Shown: in pieces, positions 9,453 to 18,425 of the stretch
Layout: the number at the start of each line of letters is the position of its first letter
How positions within the stretch are numbered: position 1 is the stretch's first letter
DNA from: Methanomassiliicoccaceae archaeon UBA72
GTDB taxonomy: Archaea; Thermoplasmatota; Thermoplasmata; Methanomassiliicoccales; Methanomethylophilaceae
Direction of reading: 5' to 3'
DNA: 64,000 bases
NCBI GenBank assembly: GCA_002509405.1
Contig: DAVO01000014.1
Location: forward strand, 30,592 to 94,591
Translations under genes and position numbers: made by a program
The notes under the pieces: generated by a model
Databases searched by the model: none
What the model saw: the letters and a program-made list of their open reading frames with translations, nothing else
Told to the model about the DNA's origin: nothing

Positions 9453-10759
9453 CAGCAACCTTCATGCCGGTCCGAGACGTCCTCTTCCTTTATCAGGTAC
9501 CTGTTGACGATCTTCACGGCGCAGACGTCTCCGCACATGGAGCATCCGTCCTCCATCTTGGTGCAACCCCTGTCCCTGTACCTGCGGGCCTTCTCGGGGT
9601 CGATACAGACTTCGAATATTGTAGGCCAGTCCAGTTTCTTGCGGGCCCTGGCCATGGCATCGTCCATCTCGAACCCTCTTCCTCTCGCAAGGCCTCCGGC
9701 ATGGGCCGCGATCTTCGAAGCGATGACGCCTTCCCTGACGTCGTCCACGTCCGGGAGGGAAAGATGCTCAGCCGGCGTGAGGTAGCAAAGAAAATCGGCC
9801 CCCGCCTGGGCCGCGACGGCGCCGCCTATGGCCCCTACTATGTGGTCGTAGCCCGGGGCGATATCGGTCACAAGCGGTCCGAGCACATAGAACGGCGCCC
9901 CGTCGCACATCCTCTTTTCCAGCTCTATGTTCATCGGAATCTGGTCCAGCGGCACGTGCCCAGGCCCCTCCACCATCGTCTGTACGCCCGCTTCGCGCGC
10001 ACGGCGGACAAGATGGCCGAGGGTCATGAGCTCGGATATCTGGGCCTGGTCCGAGGCGTCGGAGATGCATCCCGGCCTGAAACCGTCGCCCAGGGACAGG
10101 GTGAACTCGTATTTCCGGGCCATCTCCAGAAGGTAATCGTAGTTCTTGAACAGGGGGTTCTCCTCCCCGTTGTGCAGTATCCACGCGGTCAGGAAAGACC
10201 CCCCTCTGGAAACGACGTCCATCAGCCGGTCGGATTTCCTCAGCCATTGGACGGTCTCTCTGGTTATTCCGCAGTGGACGGTCATGAAGTCCATCCCGTC
10301 CCTGGCGTGCTTCTCTATGCCGTTGAAGATATCGTCCTCCGACATATCGACAACTGCGTTGTTGCGAGCGGCGGTAAGCCCGGTCTGATATATCGGCACG
10401 GAACCCATCATCACGGGGCATTCCTTCAGAAGCATGGACCTTATGGCGTCTATGTCCCCTCCCGTGCTGAGGTCCATGACGGAGTCCGCGCCGTATTTGA
10501 GGGAGACCCTCAGCTTCTCCAGCTCTCCGTCGAGGTCGACAATGTCCCTCGAGGTCCCCAGATTGACGTTGATCTTCACGTTCAATCCCTCGCCTATCGC
10601 CGCGGGGAGCGGGTCATGGACAGGGTTGCAGGGCATCACTATGCGGCCCGAGGCTATCCCGTTCCTTATGAATTCTTCAGTGACGCCTTCCTTCTCGGCG
10701 ACGATCCGCATTGCAGGCGTGATCTCTCCCCTGCGTGCCTTTTCCATTAAGGTGCTCAT
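9452..10759 (-). CDS. thiC: Phosphomethylpyrimidine synthase ThiC
   Basis: A 435-residue radical SAM enzyme that converts aminoimidazole ribotide to the hydroxymethylpyrimidine phosphate moiety of thiamine. The C-terminal cluster motif CSMCGDVC (CX2CX4C) that binds the 4Fe-4S cluster is present. So are family signatures such as MPCNPVHDP near the N-terminus, VEGPGHVPLDQIP and DIAPGYDHI. Length matches ThiC without the N-terminal extension of some bacterial forms. It is the first gene of a pair with the methyltransferase at 8667. I looked upstream for a TPP riboswitch and did not find its conserved core, so control is unclear. Confidence 0.95.
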   Translation of the reverse strand: MSTLMEKARRGEITPAMRIVAEKEGVTEEFIRNGIASGRIVMPCNPVHDPLPAAIGEGLNVKINVNLGTSRDIVDLDGELEKLRVSLKYGADSVMDLSTGGDIDAIRSMLLKECPVMMGSVPIYQTGLTAARNNAVVDMSEDDIFNGIEKHARDGMDFMTVHCGITRETVQWLRKSDRLMDVVSRGGSFLTAWILHNGEENPLFKNYDYLLEMARKYEFTLSLGDGFRPGCISDASDQAQISELMTLGHLVRRAREAGVQTMVEGPGHVPLDQIPMNIELEKRMCDGAPFYVLGPLVTDIAPGYDHIVGAIGGAVAAQAGADFLCYLTPAEHLSLPDVDDVREGVIASKIAAHAGGLARGRGFEMDDAMARARKKLDWPTIFEVCIDPEKARRYRDRGCTKMEDGCSMCGDVCAVKIVNRYLIKEEDVSDRHEGC

Positions 10760-10853
10760 CTGATATCGTCGGCCAATCCCCTTACGTTTATTTCAGCGTT
10801 CCCGATGGGCAAGGGGTTGTTTTTTCATGTCCCGGGGCTGTCCCCTTCGCGCA

Positions 10854-10880
10854 CGCGCGCGATGCGCGCGTTGTTATATA
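10854..10880 (+). promoter_or_regulatory. gyrB promoter: GC alternating palindrome next to the TATA box
   Basis: A perfect 7-bp inverted repeat CGCGCGC-GAT-GCGCGCG (10854-10870) is followed four bases later by the TATA-like TTATATA (10874-10880). Transcription should start near 10903, giving a leader of about 35 bases with GGAG (10924-10927) ahead of the gyrB ATG. The wider stretch 10848-10870 is almost purely alternating purine-pyrimidine, a sequence type that can form Z-DNA or a cruciform under negative supercoiling. Confidence 0.55.
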
Positions 10881-10936
10881 GGAGGACACCATAGGGAAGG
10901 CTGTTGCATTGATATCTCGATGCGGAGCTGTTCGTT

Positions 10937-12832
10937 ATGGATGGGAAAAATCAAGAAGTGTACAATGAGGATAGCATCGTCGCCCTGCATGGCCTCGAGG
11001 GTGTAAGAATGAGGCCGGGGATGTACGTCGGAAGCACCGATGCCCGCGGCCTTCATCACCTGGTCTTCGAAGTGGTCGACAACGGTATAGACGAAGTAAT
11101 GGCCGGATGGGCGACCACGGTCGACGTGGAGATCAACGCCGACGGCTCGATCACGGTCACCGACAACGGAAGAGGCATACCGCCGGGAATTATCCAAGAA
11201 GAGGGGAAATCCGCCCTCGAGGTATGCCTTACAGACCTCCACGCGGGAGGGAAATTCAATAAGAACAGCTACAAGGTCTCGGGAGGCCTCCACGGCGTCG
11301 GAGTATCGGTCGTGAACGGTCTGTCCTCGAAGCTGATAGCCACCGTCTACAGGGAGGGGAAGATCTGGCGCCAAAGCTATCAGACAGGCATCCCCGATGG
11401 TGACGTCGAGGCGATTGGCGATGCCCAGACAACCGGAACGGCAATACAGTTCTGGCCGGACAGCACCATATTCGAGACGGTCGATTTCGATTACGAGACT
11501 CTTCAGAGCAGGTTCAGGAACCAGGCGTTCCTTAACAAAGAGGTCACCATCACCCTCGCCGACCGCAGGACCGGGAAATCCGAGAAGTTCCATTATGACG
11601 GAGGGGTATCGGAGTTCGTCCAGTACCTTAACAGGGCCAAGACCCCTATCCACGCACCGATACACCTCGAGGGAGAGAGGAACGGCGTACAGATAGACAT
11701 CGCGATGCAATATACCGACGGATACAACGACGAGATCGATTCCTTCGTCAACACCATATACACACCCGAAGGCGGCACGCACATGACCGGCTTCAGGACC
11801 TCGCTGACCAAGACGATAAACGATTACGCCAAGGAGAACGGGATGATTAAGGACGAGTCCCTCGATGGTACCGATGTAAGAGAGGGGCTGACGGCGATAA
11901 TCAGCATCAAGATGTCCGACCCCCAGTTCGAAGGGCAGACGAAAACGAAACTGGGAAGCAGCGTGGCGATGTCCGCCGTCGTTTCCCTGATGAACGAGAA
12001 GATGGCAGAGTTCCTCCTGGAGAACCCGGCGCAGGCCCAGATGATAGTCAAAAAGGGAATCAGCGCGAAAGAGGGCAGGGAGGCGGCAAGGAAGGCACGC
12101 GACGCCACCCGTAGGAAGAGCGTCCTGGAGACATCCACTCTCCCCGGGAAGCTGGCCGACTGTTCGGAGAGGGACCCGGCCAAGTGCGAGCTCTACATCG
12201 TGGAGGGAGACTCGGCAGGAGGGTCCGCGAAACAGGGCAGGGACCGCAACTTCCAGGCAATACTGCCAATACGCGGAAAGATCCTAAACGTGGAGAAGAC
12301 AAGCCCCGGAAAGCTCCTCGACCATGAGGAGATAAGAAACCTGGCCATCGCCATCGGCGGCGGGCTGGGCGTCGATTTCGACATCACCAAGATAAGGTAT
12401 CATAAAATCGTCATAATGACCGATGCCGACGTGGACGGGGCGCACATCGGAACGTTGCTCCTGACGCTTTTCTACAGGCAGATGAGGCCACTCATCGACC
12501 ATGGCTACGTCTACATAGCCATGCCGCCCCTCTACAGGGTGTACAAGGGCAAGAAGGAGGTCTACGCCTTCAACGAGGAGGAGATGGCCGCCGCGGTGGC
12601 CGAGCTGGGACAGGGCGCCAACGTCAGCAGGTACAAGGGTCTGGGAGAGATGAACCCCCAGCAGCTGTGGGACACGACCATGAATCCCGAGACGCGCATA
12701 ATGAAGAGCATCTCCGTCCAGGACGGGATGATGGCGGACCAGCTCTTCTCGGTCCTCATGGGCGATGACGTACAGCCCAGAAGGGACTTCATAATCGAGC
12801 ATGCCCAAGAAGTCGTCAACCTGGATGTGTGA
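10937..12832 (+). CDS. gyrB: DNA gyrase subunit B
   Basis: A 631-residue ATPase subunit of the type IIA topoisomerase that introduces negative supercoils. The GHKL ATPase shows the Mg/ATP site VVDNGIDE (D48, N49), DNGRGIP, and GGLHGVG. The TOPRIM region has EGDSAGGSAKQGRD (about 422 onward) and DADVDGAHI (about 495). Length fits the short GyrB type without the enterobacterial insertion. Gyrase in archaea is of bacterial origin, and its presence in Thermoplasmatota is established. The stop is five bases before the gyrA ATG, so the two form an operon. Its promoter carries an unusual palindrome. Confidence 0.97.
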   Translation: MDGKNQEVYNEDSIVALHGLEGVRMRPGMYVGSTDARGLHHLVFEVVDNGIDEVMAGWATTVDVEINADGSITVTDNGRGIPPGIIQEEGKSALEVCLTDLHAGGKFNKNSYKVSGGLHGVGVSVVNGLSSKLIATVYREGKIWRQSYQTGIPDGDVEAIGDAQTTGTAIQFWPDSTIFETVDFDYETLQSRFRNQAFLNKEVTITLADRRTGKSEKFHYDGGVSEFVQYLNRAKTPIHAPIHLEGERNGVQIDIAMQYTDGYNDEIDSFVNTIYTPEGGTHMTGFRTSLTKTINDYAKENGMIKDESLDGTDVREGLTAIISIKMSDPQFEGQTKTKLGSSVAMSAVVSLMNEKMAEFLLENPAQAQMIVKKGISAKEGREAARKARDATRRKSVLETSTLPGKLADCSERDPAKCELYIVEGDSAGGSAKQGRDRNFQAILPIRGKILNVEKTSPGKLLDHEEIRNLAIAIGGGLGVDFDITKIRYHKIVIMTDADVDGAHIGTLLLTLFYRQMRPLIDHGYVYIAMPPLYRVYKGKKEVYAFNEEEMAAAVAELGQGANVSRYKGLGEMNPQQLWDTTMNPETRIMKSISVQDGMMADQLFSVLMGDDVQPRRDFIIEHAQEVVNLDV

Positions 12833-12837
12833 TATTC

Positions 12838-15399
12838 ATGTCTGAAAATTCAGCAATAAGAGAGACGGCGGACGGGAAGGTCGTAGACCAGACCATCGAG
12901 CGGGAGATGAAGCGTTCGTACATCGACTACTCTATGAGCGTCATCGTAGGAAGGGCTCTTCCGGACGTCAGGGACGGCCTCAAACCGGTCCACAGGAAGA
13001 TCCTCTACGCCATGTTCGACATGGGGATGCCTTACAACCGCCCCCATAAGAAATCCGCCAAAGTGGTGGGAGAGGTCCTTGCAAAATACCACCCCCACGG
13101 CGATTCGGCCGCATACGATTCAATGGTCAGGATGGCGCAGCCGTTCTCTCTGAGATACCCGCTGGTCGACGGACAAGGGAACTTCGGTTCCATGGACGGG
13201 GACCCGGCGGCCGCCATGCGTTACACCGAAGCGCGTCTGGCCAAGGCCGCCAACGAGATGCTGGTCGACATAGACAAGGGGACGGTGGACTTCGTCGACA
13301 ACTACGACGGGTCTCTTCAGGAACCCTCGGTCCTGCCTTCCAAGCTGCCCAACCTACTGGTCAACGGTTCCGACGGGATCGCCGTCGGAATGGCGACCAA
13401 GATGCCGCCCCACAACCTCGGGGAGGTTTGCGACGCAATCATCCACTATCTCGAGAGGCCGGAGGCCGATACCGACGAGCTAATGGAGTTCGTCAAAGGG
13501 CCGGACTTCCCCACAGGGGGGATAATCTACGGACTTTCCGGGATCCATTCCGCATATAGGACAGGCAGGGGAAGGATAAGGGTCCGCGCAAAGACCCACA
13601 TCGAGGAGATGGCCAACGGCAAGTCCCGCATAATAGTCGACGAGCTCCCGTATCAGGTCAACAAGGCGGTCCTTGTGGAGAACATCGCAGACCGTGTCAA
13701 GAACAAGGACATCGAGGGCATAACAGACCTCCGCGACGAGTCCGACAGGAACGGCATGCGCATAGTGATCGAGCTGCACAGGGACGCCATCGTCAATGTG
13801 GTCCTGGAGAACCTTTTCAAGAAGACCAATCTGCAGACCACCTTCGGAGTCATCAATCTGGCGCTCGTAGACAACAAGCCCACCCTGCTTTCTCTCAGGG
13901 ATATGATATTCCATTACGTTCAGCACAGGCACGGCGTCGTCAGGCGGAGGACACAGTTCGATCTGTCGGCCGCCGAAAAGAGGTACCACCTGGTGGAGGG
14001 CCTCATCAAGGCCCTGGGGATGCTGGACGAGACCCTGGCGCTCATACGCGCGTCCGAGAACGCCGACCAAGCCAATGCAGGGCTGCAGTCCCTCCTCGGA
14101 ATAGACCAGGACCAGGCCAAGGCAATATTGGACATGCGCCTTCAGAAGCTCACGGGACTGGAGATCGAATCTCTCAGAGAGGAGTACGACGGCCTGATCA
14201 AACTTATGGCGGACCTCAGGGACATCCTGTCCAACGACGATCGCATAAGGGAGATCATCAAGGGCGAGCTGGAGCAGATGAAGGCCGACTACGGCGACGA
14301 GCGCCGCACCGAAATCAACATGTCCGCCATCGACACCGACGAGGAGGACCTGATACCCAGGGAGGACGTGGTCATCACGATCACCAAGGGCAACTACATC
14401 AAGAGGATCCCCCTGTCCACGTATAAGCAGCAGGGCCGCGGCGGCGTCGGGCTGACGGGTATGCAGACCAAGGAAGAGGACAACGTGGCATCTATGTTCA
14501 TCACATGCTCCCACGACTACGTCATGTTCATAACCGACACCGGGCGCCTGCACTGGCTCAAGGCGTACAAGATACCGGAAGGGAGCAGGCAGTCCAAGGG
14601 CAAGCCCGTGGTCAACCTGCTTCCGGACCTGGAAGAGGGCGAGCGTGTGGTCAACACGATATGTGTCAGCGAGTTCTCGGACGACAGGTACCTCACATTC
14701 TGCACCGACAACGGGACAATCAAGAAGACCAGGCTCAGCGCCTACGGAAACGTAAGGAAAAAAGGTATCAAAGCCATCAAGTTCCAGGACAACGGGAAGC
14801 TTATCGAGACCTCGATATGCACCGAAGGGGACCAGATAATAATCGCCACCCGCGACGGACAGGCGGTAAGGTTCGACCAGGACGACGTAAGGCCTGCCGG
14901 CAGGGACACCATGGGGGTAAAGGGAATAACCCTCAACGAAGGAGACTTCGCAGTATCGATGGCGGTCGTCCGTCCGGGGGACAAGCTCCTGACGGTCACC
15001 GAGAACGGATACGGGAAGATCTCGGCGGTAGACGAATACCGTCTTACCAACAGGGGCGGGAAAGGGGTCATAACCATCAAGACCAGCGAGAGGAACGGCG
15101 AAGTGGTGTGCGTCAGAAAGGTCTCAGACGGAGACGAGCTGATGCTGACCAGCACCGAAGGCAAGGTCATACGCCTGGCGGTCGACGACATCAGAGAGAC
15201 CAGCCGCAACACCCTGGGGGTCAGGATCATGGACGTCCGCGACGGCGACAAGGTGACCGCGGTCGAACCGATCGTAGAGGAGAAGGACATCGAAGAGGCC
15301 GTGGAGAAAGCCCCCGAAAGGGTTTACGATCAGCCGGAGTTCGACACGACCGACGTGGAAGAGGAAGAGCCCGGCCAGTGGACGGAGAAGGACGAGTGA
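12838..15399 (+). CDS. gyrA: DNA gyrase subunit A
   Basis: The 853-residue DNA cutting and wrapping subunit of gyrase. The N-terminus has the QRDR-type region with YSMSVIVGRALPDVRDG, and the catalytic tyrosine is Y129 in AAMRYTEAR. The C-terminal beta-pinwheel begins near residue 500 and contains a GyrA-box-like QQGRGGVG (about 531-538), the element that separates gyrase from topoisomerase IV. The C-terminus is very acidic. The ATG at 12838 is preferred to an in-frame GTG at 12829 that overlaps the gyrB stop. It pairs with gyrB as a complete bacterial-type gyrase. Confidence 0.96.
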   Translation: MSENSAIRETADGKVVDQTIEREMKRSYIDYSMSVIVGRALPDVRDGLKPVHRKILYAMFDMGMPYNRPHKKSAKVVGEVLAKYHPHGDSAAYDSMVRMAQPFSLRYPLVDGQGNFGSMDGDPAAAMRYTEARLAKAANEMLVDIDKGTVDFVDNYDGSLQEPSVLPSKLPNLLVNGSDGIAVGMATKMPPHNLGEVCDAIIHYLERPEADTDELMEFVKGPDFPTGGIIYGLSGIHSAYRTGRGRIRVRAKTHIEEMANGKSRIIVDELPYQVNKAVLVENIADRVKNKDIEGITDLRDESDRNGMRIVIELHRDAIVNVVLENLFKKTNLQTTFGVINLALVDNKPTLLSLRDMIFHYVQHRHGVVRRRTQFDLSAAEKRYHLVEGLIKALGMLDETLALIRASENADQANAGLQSLLGIDQDQAKAILDMRLQKLTGLEIESLREEYDGLIKLMADLRDILSNDDRIREIIKGELEQMKADYGDERRTEINMSAIDTDEEDLIPREDVVITITKGNYIKRIPLSTYKQQGRGGVGLTGMQTKEEDNVASMFITCSHDYVMFITDTGRLHWLKAYKIPEGSRQSKGKPVVNLLPDLEEGERVVNTICVSEFSDDRYLTFCTDNGTIKKTRLSAYGNVRKKGIKAIKFQDNGKLIETSICTEGDQIIIATRDGQAVRFDQDDVRPAGRDTMGVKGITLNEGDFAVSMAVVRPGDKLLTVTENGYGKISAVDEYRLTNRGGKGVITIKTSERNGEVVCVRKVSDGDELMLTSTEGKVIRLAVDDIRETSRNTLGVRIMDVRDGDKVTAVEPIVEEKDIEEAVEKAPERVYDQPEFDTTDVEEEEPGQWTEKDE

Positions 15400-15403
15400 T
15401 AGG

Positions 15404-15733
15404 TTGGGATACAGGTCGCTGGCGATCGGCGCCGCGGCGGCTTCGGCCGCCGCCCACATATTTTCGGTGTCGGCGGCGATCGTATTGCTGGAGAGCACTC
15501 CCCTCATAACGGCGGACCCGGGCGACCCGGCATACCTGGCACTTCTGCTCTGGATTGCCGTGGCCGCTGTGGCTTCGGCATGTTTCGTCGCATCTCTTGC
15601 CGCAGCGCTCGGGTCCAGCAGGTCCATGTACCATTTCGAGGAAGTGGAATGTTACAGGCTTGTGTCCGCGGGTGCGCCCGGAACCCCCGGAAAGCGCCCC
15701 GAAGGCAAGAAACCCCGTGACGGGACCCAGTAA
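15404..15733 (+). CDS. Small protein with two transmembrane segments
   Basis: The 109-residue frame starts with TTG four bases after gyrA. Two hydrophobic segments, about residues 6-30 and 43-68, predict a hairpin in the membrane. The tail is polar and rich in glycine, proline and basic residues. No known family is recognised. Its position makes it the likely third gene of the gyrase transcript. The TTG start and small size leave some doubt, but the two clean transmembrane segments are not what a random frame would give. Confidence 0.5.
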   Translation: MGYRSLAIGAAAASAAAHIFSVSAAIVLLESTPLITADPGDPAYLALLLWIAVAAVASACFVASLAAALGSSRSMYHFEEVECYRLVSAGAPGTPGKRPEGKKPRDGTQ

Positions 15734-15735
15734 AC

Positions 15736-15743
15736 TTTATAAG
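15736..15743 (+). promoter_or_regulatory. TATA element of tRNA-Phe
   Basis: TTTATAAG lies about 28 bases upstream of the tRNA 5' end and directly after the stop of the preceding small gene. This is the usual placement for an archaeal tRNA promoter. Confidence 0.6.
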
Positions 15744-15767
15744 ACCTCCCCCCATTGGGGGAATTGC

Positions 15768-15843
15768 GCCGCGGTAACTCAGTTGGGAGAGTGCATGACT
15801 GAAGATCATGAAGTCGCTGGTTCGAGCCCGGCTCGCGGCACCA
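15768..15843 (+). tRNA. tRNA-Phe (anticodon GAA)
   Basis: Acceptor GCCGCGG pairs with TCGCGGC (one G-T pair). The anticodon loop is CTGAAGA in a CATGA/TCATG stem. The T-loop is TTCGAGC and CCA is encoded. Confidence 0.96.
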
Positions 15844-15883
15844 CATTTATCATCTCGGACCATCGGTCCGAGGGGGGACCCGT

Positions 15884-16039
15884 TTGGAGGAGGATAAGGT
15901 TTTTATCGACGTCAGGACGAGCCGCCTGACGGTTGCGGAGACCCTTGCGGAGATCCGCCGCATCCAGCAGGAATACCCGGATTATGAGATTTTTTTGGAC
16001 GGAGACGCTCACGCGATCGTCGGCCGCAGGAAGCAGTGA
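15884..16039 (+). CDS. Small acidic/basic protein of 51 residues upstream of the DUF531-like gene
   Basis: A TTG-started frame after a G-rich sequence encodes MEEDKVFIDVRTSRLTV and ends in GRRKQ. It predicts an alpha-beta mini-fold: a short strand (VFIDV), a helix (AETLAEIRRIQQEY), a strand (EIFLDG) and a basic end. The stop is nine bases before the next ATG, and the codon use (AGG, GAG, GTC) fits the neighbours, which argues that it is translated. No family is recognised. It would be co-transcribed with the gene at 16049. Confidence 0.5.
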   Translation: MEEDKVFIDVRTSRLTVAETLAEIRRIQQEYPDYEIFLDGDAHAIVGRRKQ

Positions 16040-16048
16040 GGTATCGGG

Positions 16049-16591
16049 ATGGGAAACGGAAGAGTGACCATAGGGCTTTACAACTCGTATGACGCCAATA
16101 AATTCAGGGAGCCGCACAGGCGGGCGATAGCCAGGACCGGAGACATCGCCATGGCGTACGGGATGAACCTGGTGCTTTTCGGGTTTCCGATCCCCGAGGA
16201 CTGCAGGACGCCCCAGCAGATAGCGGACTGGGTCGCCGGCACCACAAGCATCGGCCGCCACGGAGATTATTTCGTGGAGCTCGCCTCGGAAGGCAGGTTC
16301 TCGACCTTCCCTTATCCTTCCAAAGGGTTCCCCCCGCAGCTCGGAGAGCCCATACTGACCACCAGCAGGCCGGAAAAGAACAAAGAGACAGATCTCGGAG
16401 AGGTCGTCCGCCAGATAAAGGACGGAAGGAGCGTTCTGCTGATATTCGGCCTCGGCCCCCACGGCGTACCTAAAAGCGCCGCGTCCATACCCAAATACAA
16501 CCTGGACATAACCGGAGGCGGATATTCGCTGGAGACCTGTACCGCCATAGGGGCGGTCTGCGGCGCCATACACGCGCTCATCGGTCAGTAA
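16049..16591 (+). CDS. DUF531-like protein, possibly SPOUT-fold
   Basis: The 180-residue protein opens with VTIGLYNSYD and ends with a glycine-rich region LIFGLGPHGVP followed by DITGGGYSLETCTAIGAVCGAIHAL. I recognise this as resembling the archaeal DUF531 family. The end resembles the knotted cofactor-binding region of SPOUT RNA methyltransferases, which is an inference. Cellular role is unknown. It is preceded by a 51-residue gene nine bases away, and its last seven bases overlap the convergent purM stop. Confidence 0.65.
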   Translation: MGNGRVTIGLYNSYDANKFREPHRRAIARTGDIAMAYGMNLVLFGFPIPEDCRTPQQIADWVAGTTSIGRHGDYFVELASEGRFSTFPYPSKGFPPQLGEPILTTSRPEKNKETDLGEVVRQIKDGRSVLLIFGLGPHGVPKSAASIPKYNLDITGGGYSLETCTAIGAVCGAIHALIGQ

Positions 16592-17604
16592 TGGTCGTAT
16601 ACGAGGTTTCCGGGTTCCATGAGGACTCCGGACCCTTCTTCCACACGTCCCACGACCTTCGCGTTCCGGTTCTCCGAGATTATCTGCTCCGCTTCGCCGG
16701 CGGGCGCTATGATCATGAAGCCCATGCTCATGTTGAATGTCTGGTACATCTCTTTCTCTGATACGTTTCCGAGTTCCTGTATCTTGTTGAAAATGGGCGC
16801 AGGTACCATCGGGTCGTCGATCACGTAGCGGAGCCCCTTGCGCATCCTGAGCAGGTTGCGAAGCCCGCCGCCGGTTATGTCCACCAGTCCGTGGACCTCG
16901 TGCCGGGAAGTGATGCCCAGGACCTCATTGACATAGATCTCGGTCGGCTCCAGCAGATTCTCGCCCACCGTGCCGCTTATTCCTGCGGTCTTTTCGCTGA
17001 GGCCGATGCCCGCGGACTCGAAGACCTTTCTTGCGAGGGTCAGCCCGTTGGAGTGCACGCCCGAAGACTTCAGCGCGACGATCAGGTCGCCCCTTTCACA
17101 TGCCGAACCGGTTATGACGTGATCCTTTTTCACGCGTCCAAGGCATGTCCCAGAGAGATCGGGCATCCTTACTATCTCGGGCAGCACGGCTATCTCTCCG
17201 CCAACGATCTCCATGTTCGACATCTCGGCGCCCTTGTTCAGACCGATGCCTATGTCACGGGTCACTTCTCCGTCCGGGTCGGCTATCGCGACATAATCGA
17301 CGAACGAGATGGGTTCCGCGTTCACGCAGATTGTGTCGTTGACGTTCATGGCCACGCAGTCTATCCCCACAGTGTCCCACTTGCCCAGGGCCTGGGCAAC
17401 GAGAAGTTTGGTCCCTACCCCGTCCGTCGCCAACGTCAGGTATTCGTCGCCGTAGTCTATGAGACTGGCGAACAGCCCCGACATTCTGACGTTCTGGCCG
17501 TCACCCGTGCGGCGGTACTTCAGTTCGCCGACCAGCGATTCTATGGCGCTCGATTTGCGGTCAATGCTAACTCCTGCTCTCTCATAGGTCCATGGGTCGG
17601 TCAT
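16585..17604 (-). CDS. purM: Phosphoribosylformylglycinamidine cyclo-ligase (AIR synthetase)
   Basis: A 339-residue enzyme of purine synthesis that closes the imidazole ring of AIR with ATP. Family signatures include the AGVSID start, TDGVGTKLLVA, GIDCVAMNVND, and SSGVHSNGLTL with the following ITGGGL. Length is normal for PurM. It is divergently placed from rlmE with a 40-base gap holding an inverted repeat. It overlaps the DUF531-like gene by seven bases at the 3' end. purD lies elsewhere in the window (51930), so the purine genes are scattered. Confidence 0.95.
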   Translation of the reverse strand: MTDPWTYERAGVSIDRKSSAIESLVGELKYRRTGDGQNVRMSGLFASLIDYGDEYLTLATDGVGTKLLVAQALGKWDTVGIDCVAMNVNDTICVNAEPISFVDYVAIADPDGEVTRDIGIGLNKGAEMSNMEIVGGEIAVLPEIVRMPDLSGTCLGRVKKDHVITGSACERGDLIVALKSSGVHSNGLTLARKVFESAGIGLSEKTAGISGTVGENLLEPTEIYVNEVLGITSRHEVHGLVDITGGGLRNLLRMRKGLRYVIDDPMVPAPIFNKIQELGNVSEKEMYQTFNMSMGFMIIAPAGEAEQIISENRNAKVVGRVEEGSGVLMEPGNLVYDHY

Positions 17605-17613
17605 CGCACTCGC

Positions 17614-17641
17614 CTACGGAATATCCCCGTAGTATATTTAT
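17614..17641. promoter_or_regulatory. purM/rlmE divergent promoter region with inverted repeat
   Basis: CTACGG (17614-17619) and CCGTAG (17627-17632) form an inverted repeat around AATATCC. A TATA-like TATATTTA follows at about 17633-17640 and is correctly spaced for purM on the minus strand. The repeat covers the weak TATA candidate for rlmE, so it may be an operator. Confidence 0.35.
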
Positions 17642-17644
17642 GAC

Positions 17645-18367
17645 GTGGGAAAAGGGTTTAACGGTAAACGCGATGGGCGGTCCGTGGGAATTCACGACCG
17701 TTGGGTTGAGGAGAGGAGGCACGAGCATTACTACAAGCTTGCAAAGAAGCAGGGCTACCGTTCGAGGGCCTCCTACAAGCTCCTTCAGATCGACGAACGC
17801 TTCGGCATCTTCAAGGAAGGCGACTCCGTGGTGGACCTCGGGGCCTGCCCGGGCGGCTGGTTGCAGGTCGCCAAAGAGAAAGTGGGCGATTCAGGCAAGG
17901 TAATAGGCGTGGACCTTAGGAAGATCCGTCCTATGGAAGGCGTCGAGACGATACTCGGCGACATAACCGACGACGCCACGATGATAGAGCTTCTTTCCAG
18001 AATAGGCGGCAAAGCGGACATAGTCCTTTCGGACATGGCGCCCAACATTGCCGGCCAGTATTCGATGGACCACGCCCGTTCCATCCATCTGTGCACGTTC
18101 GCCGTGAACGTCTGCGACCGCATCCTCAAGAAGAACGGCAAGCTGGTGATGAAGGTATTCATGGGAGATATGTTCGGCACCATCGAGAAACAGCTGGAAG
18201 ACCGTTTTGCATCCGTGAAGATACATTCGCCCGCCGCCTCCAGGGACACATCGTCCGAGGTCTACCTCGTTTGCAAAGGATTCTACGCCAAAAAGAACGT
18301 GTCCCTGAAAGAGCCGGAGGCGCCCGTGAAGGAAAACGAATTCTCGGTCAAAGGCGGCTTCATCTGA
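17645..18367 (+). CDS. rlmE: 23S rRNA 2'-O-ribose methyltransferase RlmE (FtsJ family)
   Basis: A 240-residue FtsJ-family enzyme that methylates a uridine ribose in the large ribosomal RNA. The K-D-K-E catalytic set is visible: the lysine in RASYKLLQ, the aspartate in LSDMAPN, the lysine in LVMKVFMG and the glutamate in SSEVYLVCKGF. SAM binding is at DLGACPGGWLQ. The GTG start matches the typical MGKG opening of archaeal homologues. The last 30 or so residues are a family-variable acidic tail. The small gap to purM implies shared or overlapping promoters. Confidence 0.92.
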   Translation: MGKGFNGKRDGRSVGIHDRWVEERRHEHYYKLAKKQGYRSRASYKLLQIDERFGIFKEGDSVVDLGACPGGWLQVAKEKVGDSGKVIGVDLRKIRPMEGVETILGDITDDATMIELLSRIGGKADIVLSDMAPNIAGQYSMDHARSIHLCTFAVNVCDRILKKNGKLVMKVFMGDMFGTIEKQLEDRFASVKIHSPAASRDTSSEVYLVCKGFYAKKNVSLKEPEAPVKENEFSVKGGFI

Positions 18368-18425
18368 GCCCCCGCTTGCGCATACTTTATTAGTTGTTCG
18401 TGTACTTACAGGCTGGAAGTGCCCG

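Noticed and set aside
9371..10750. 459-residue plus-strand frame
   Set aside because: Antisense to thiC, whose motifs are complete; no domain in the shadow.
10760..10936. TPP riboswitch upstream of thiC
   Set aside because: The conserved riboswitch core was searched for by eye on the minus strand and not found.
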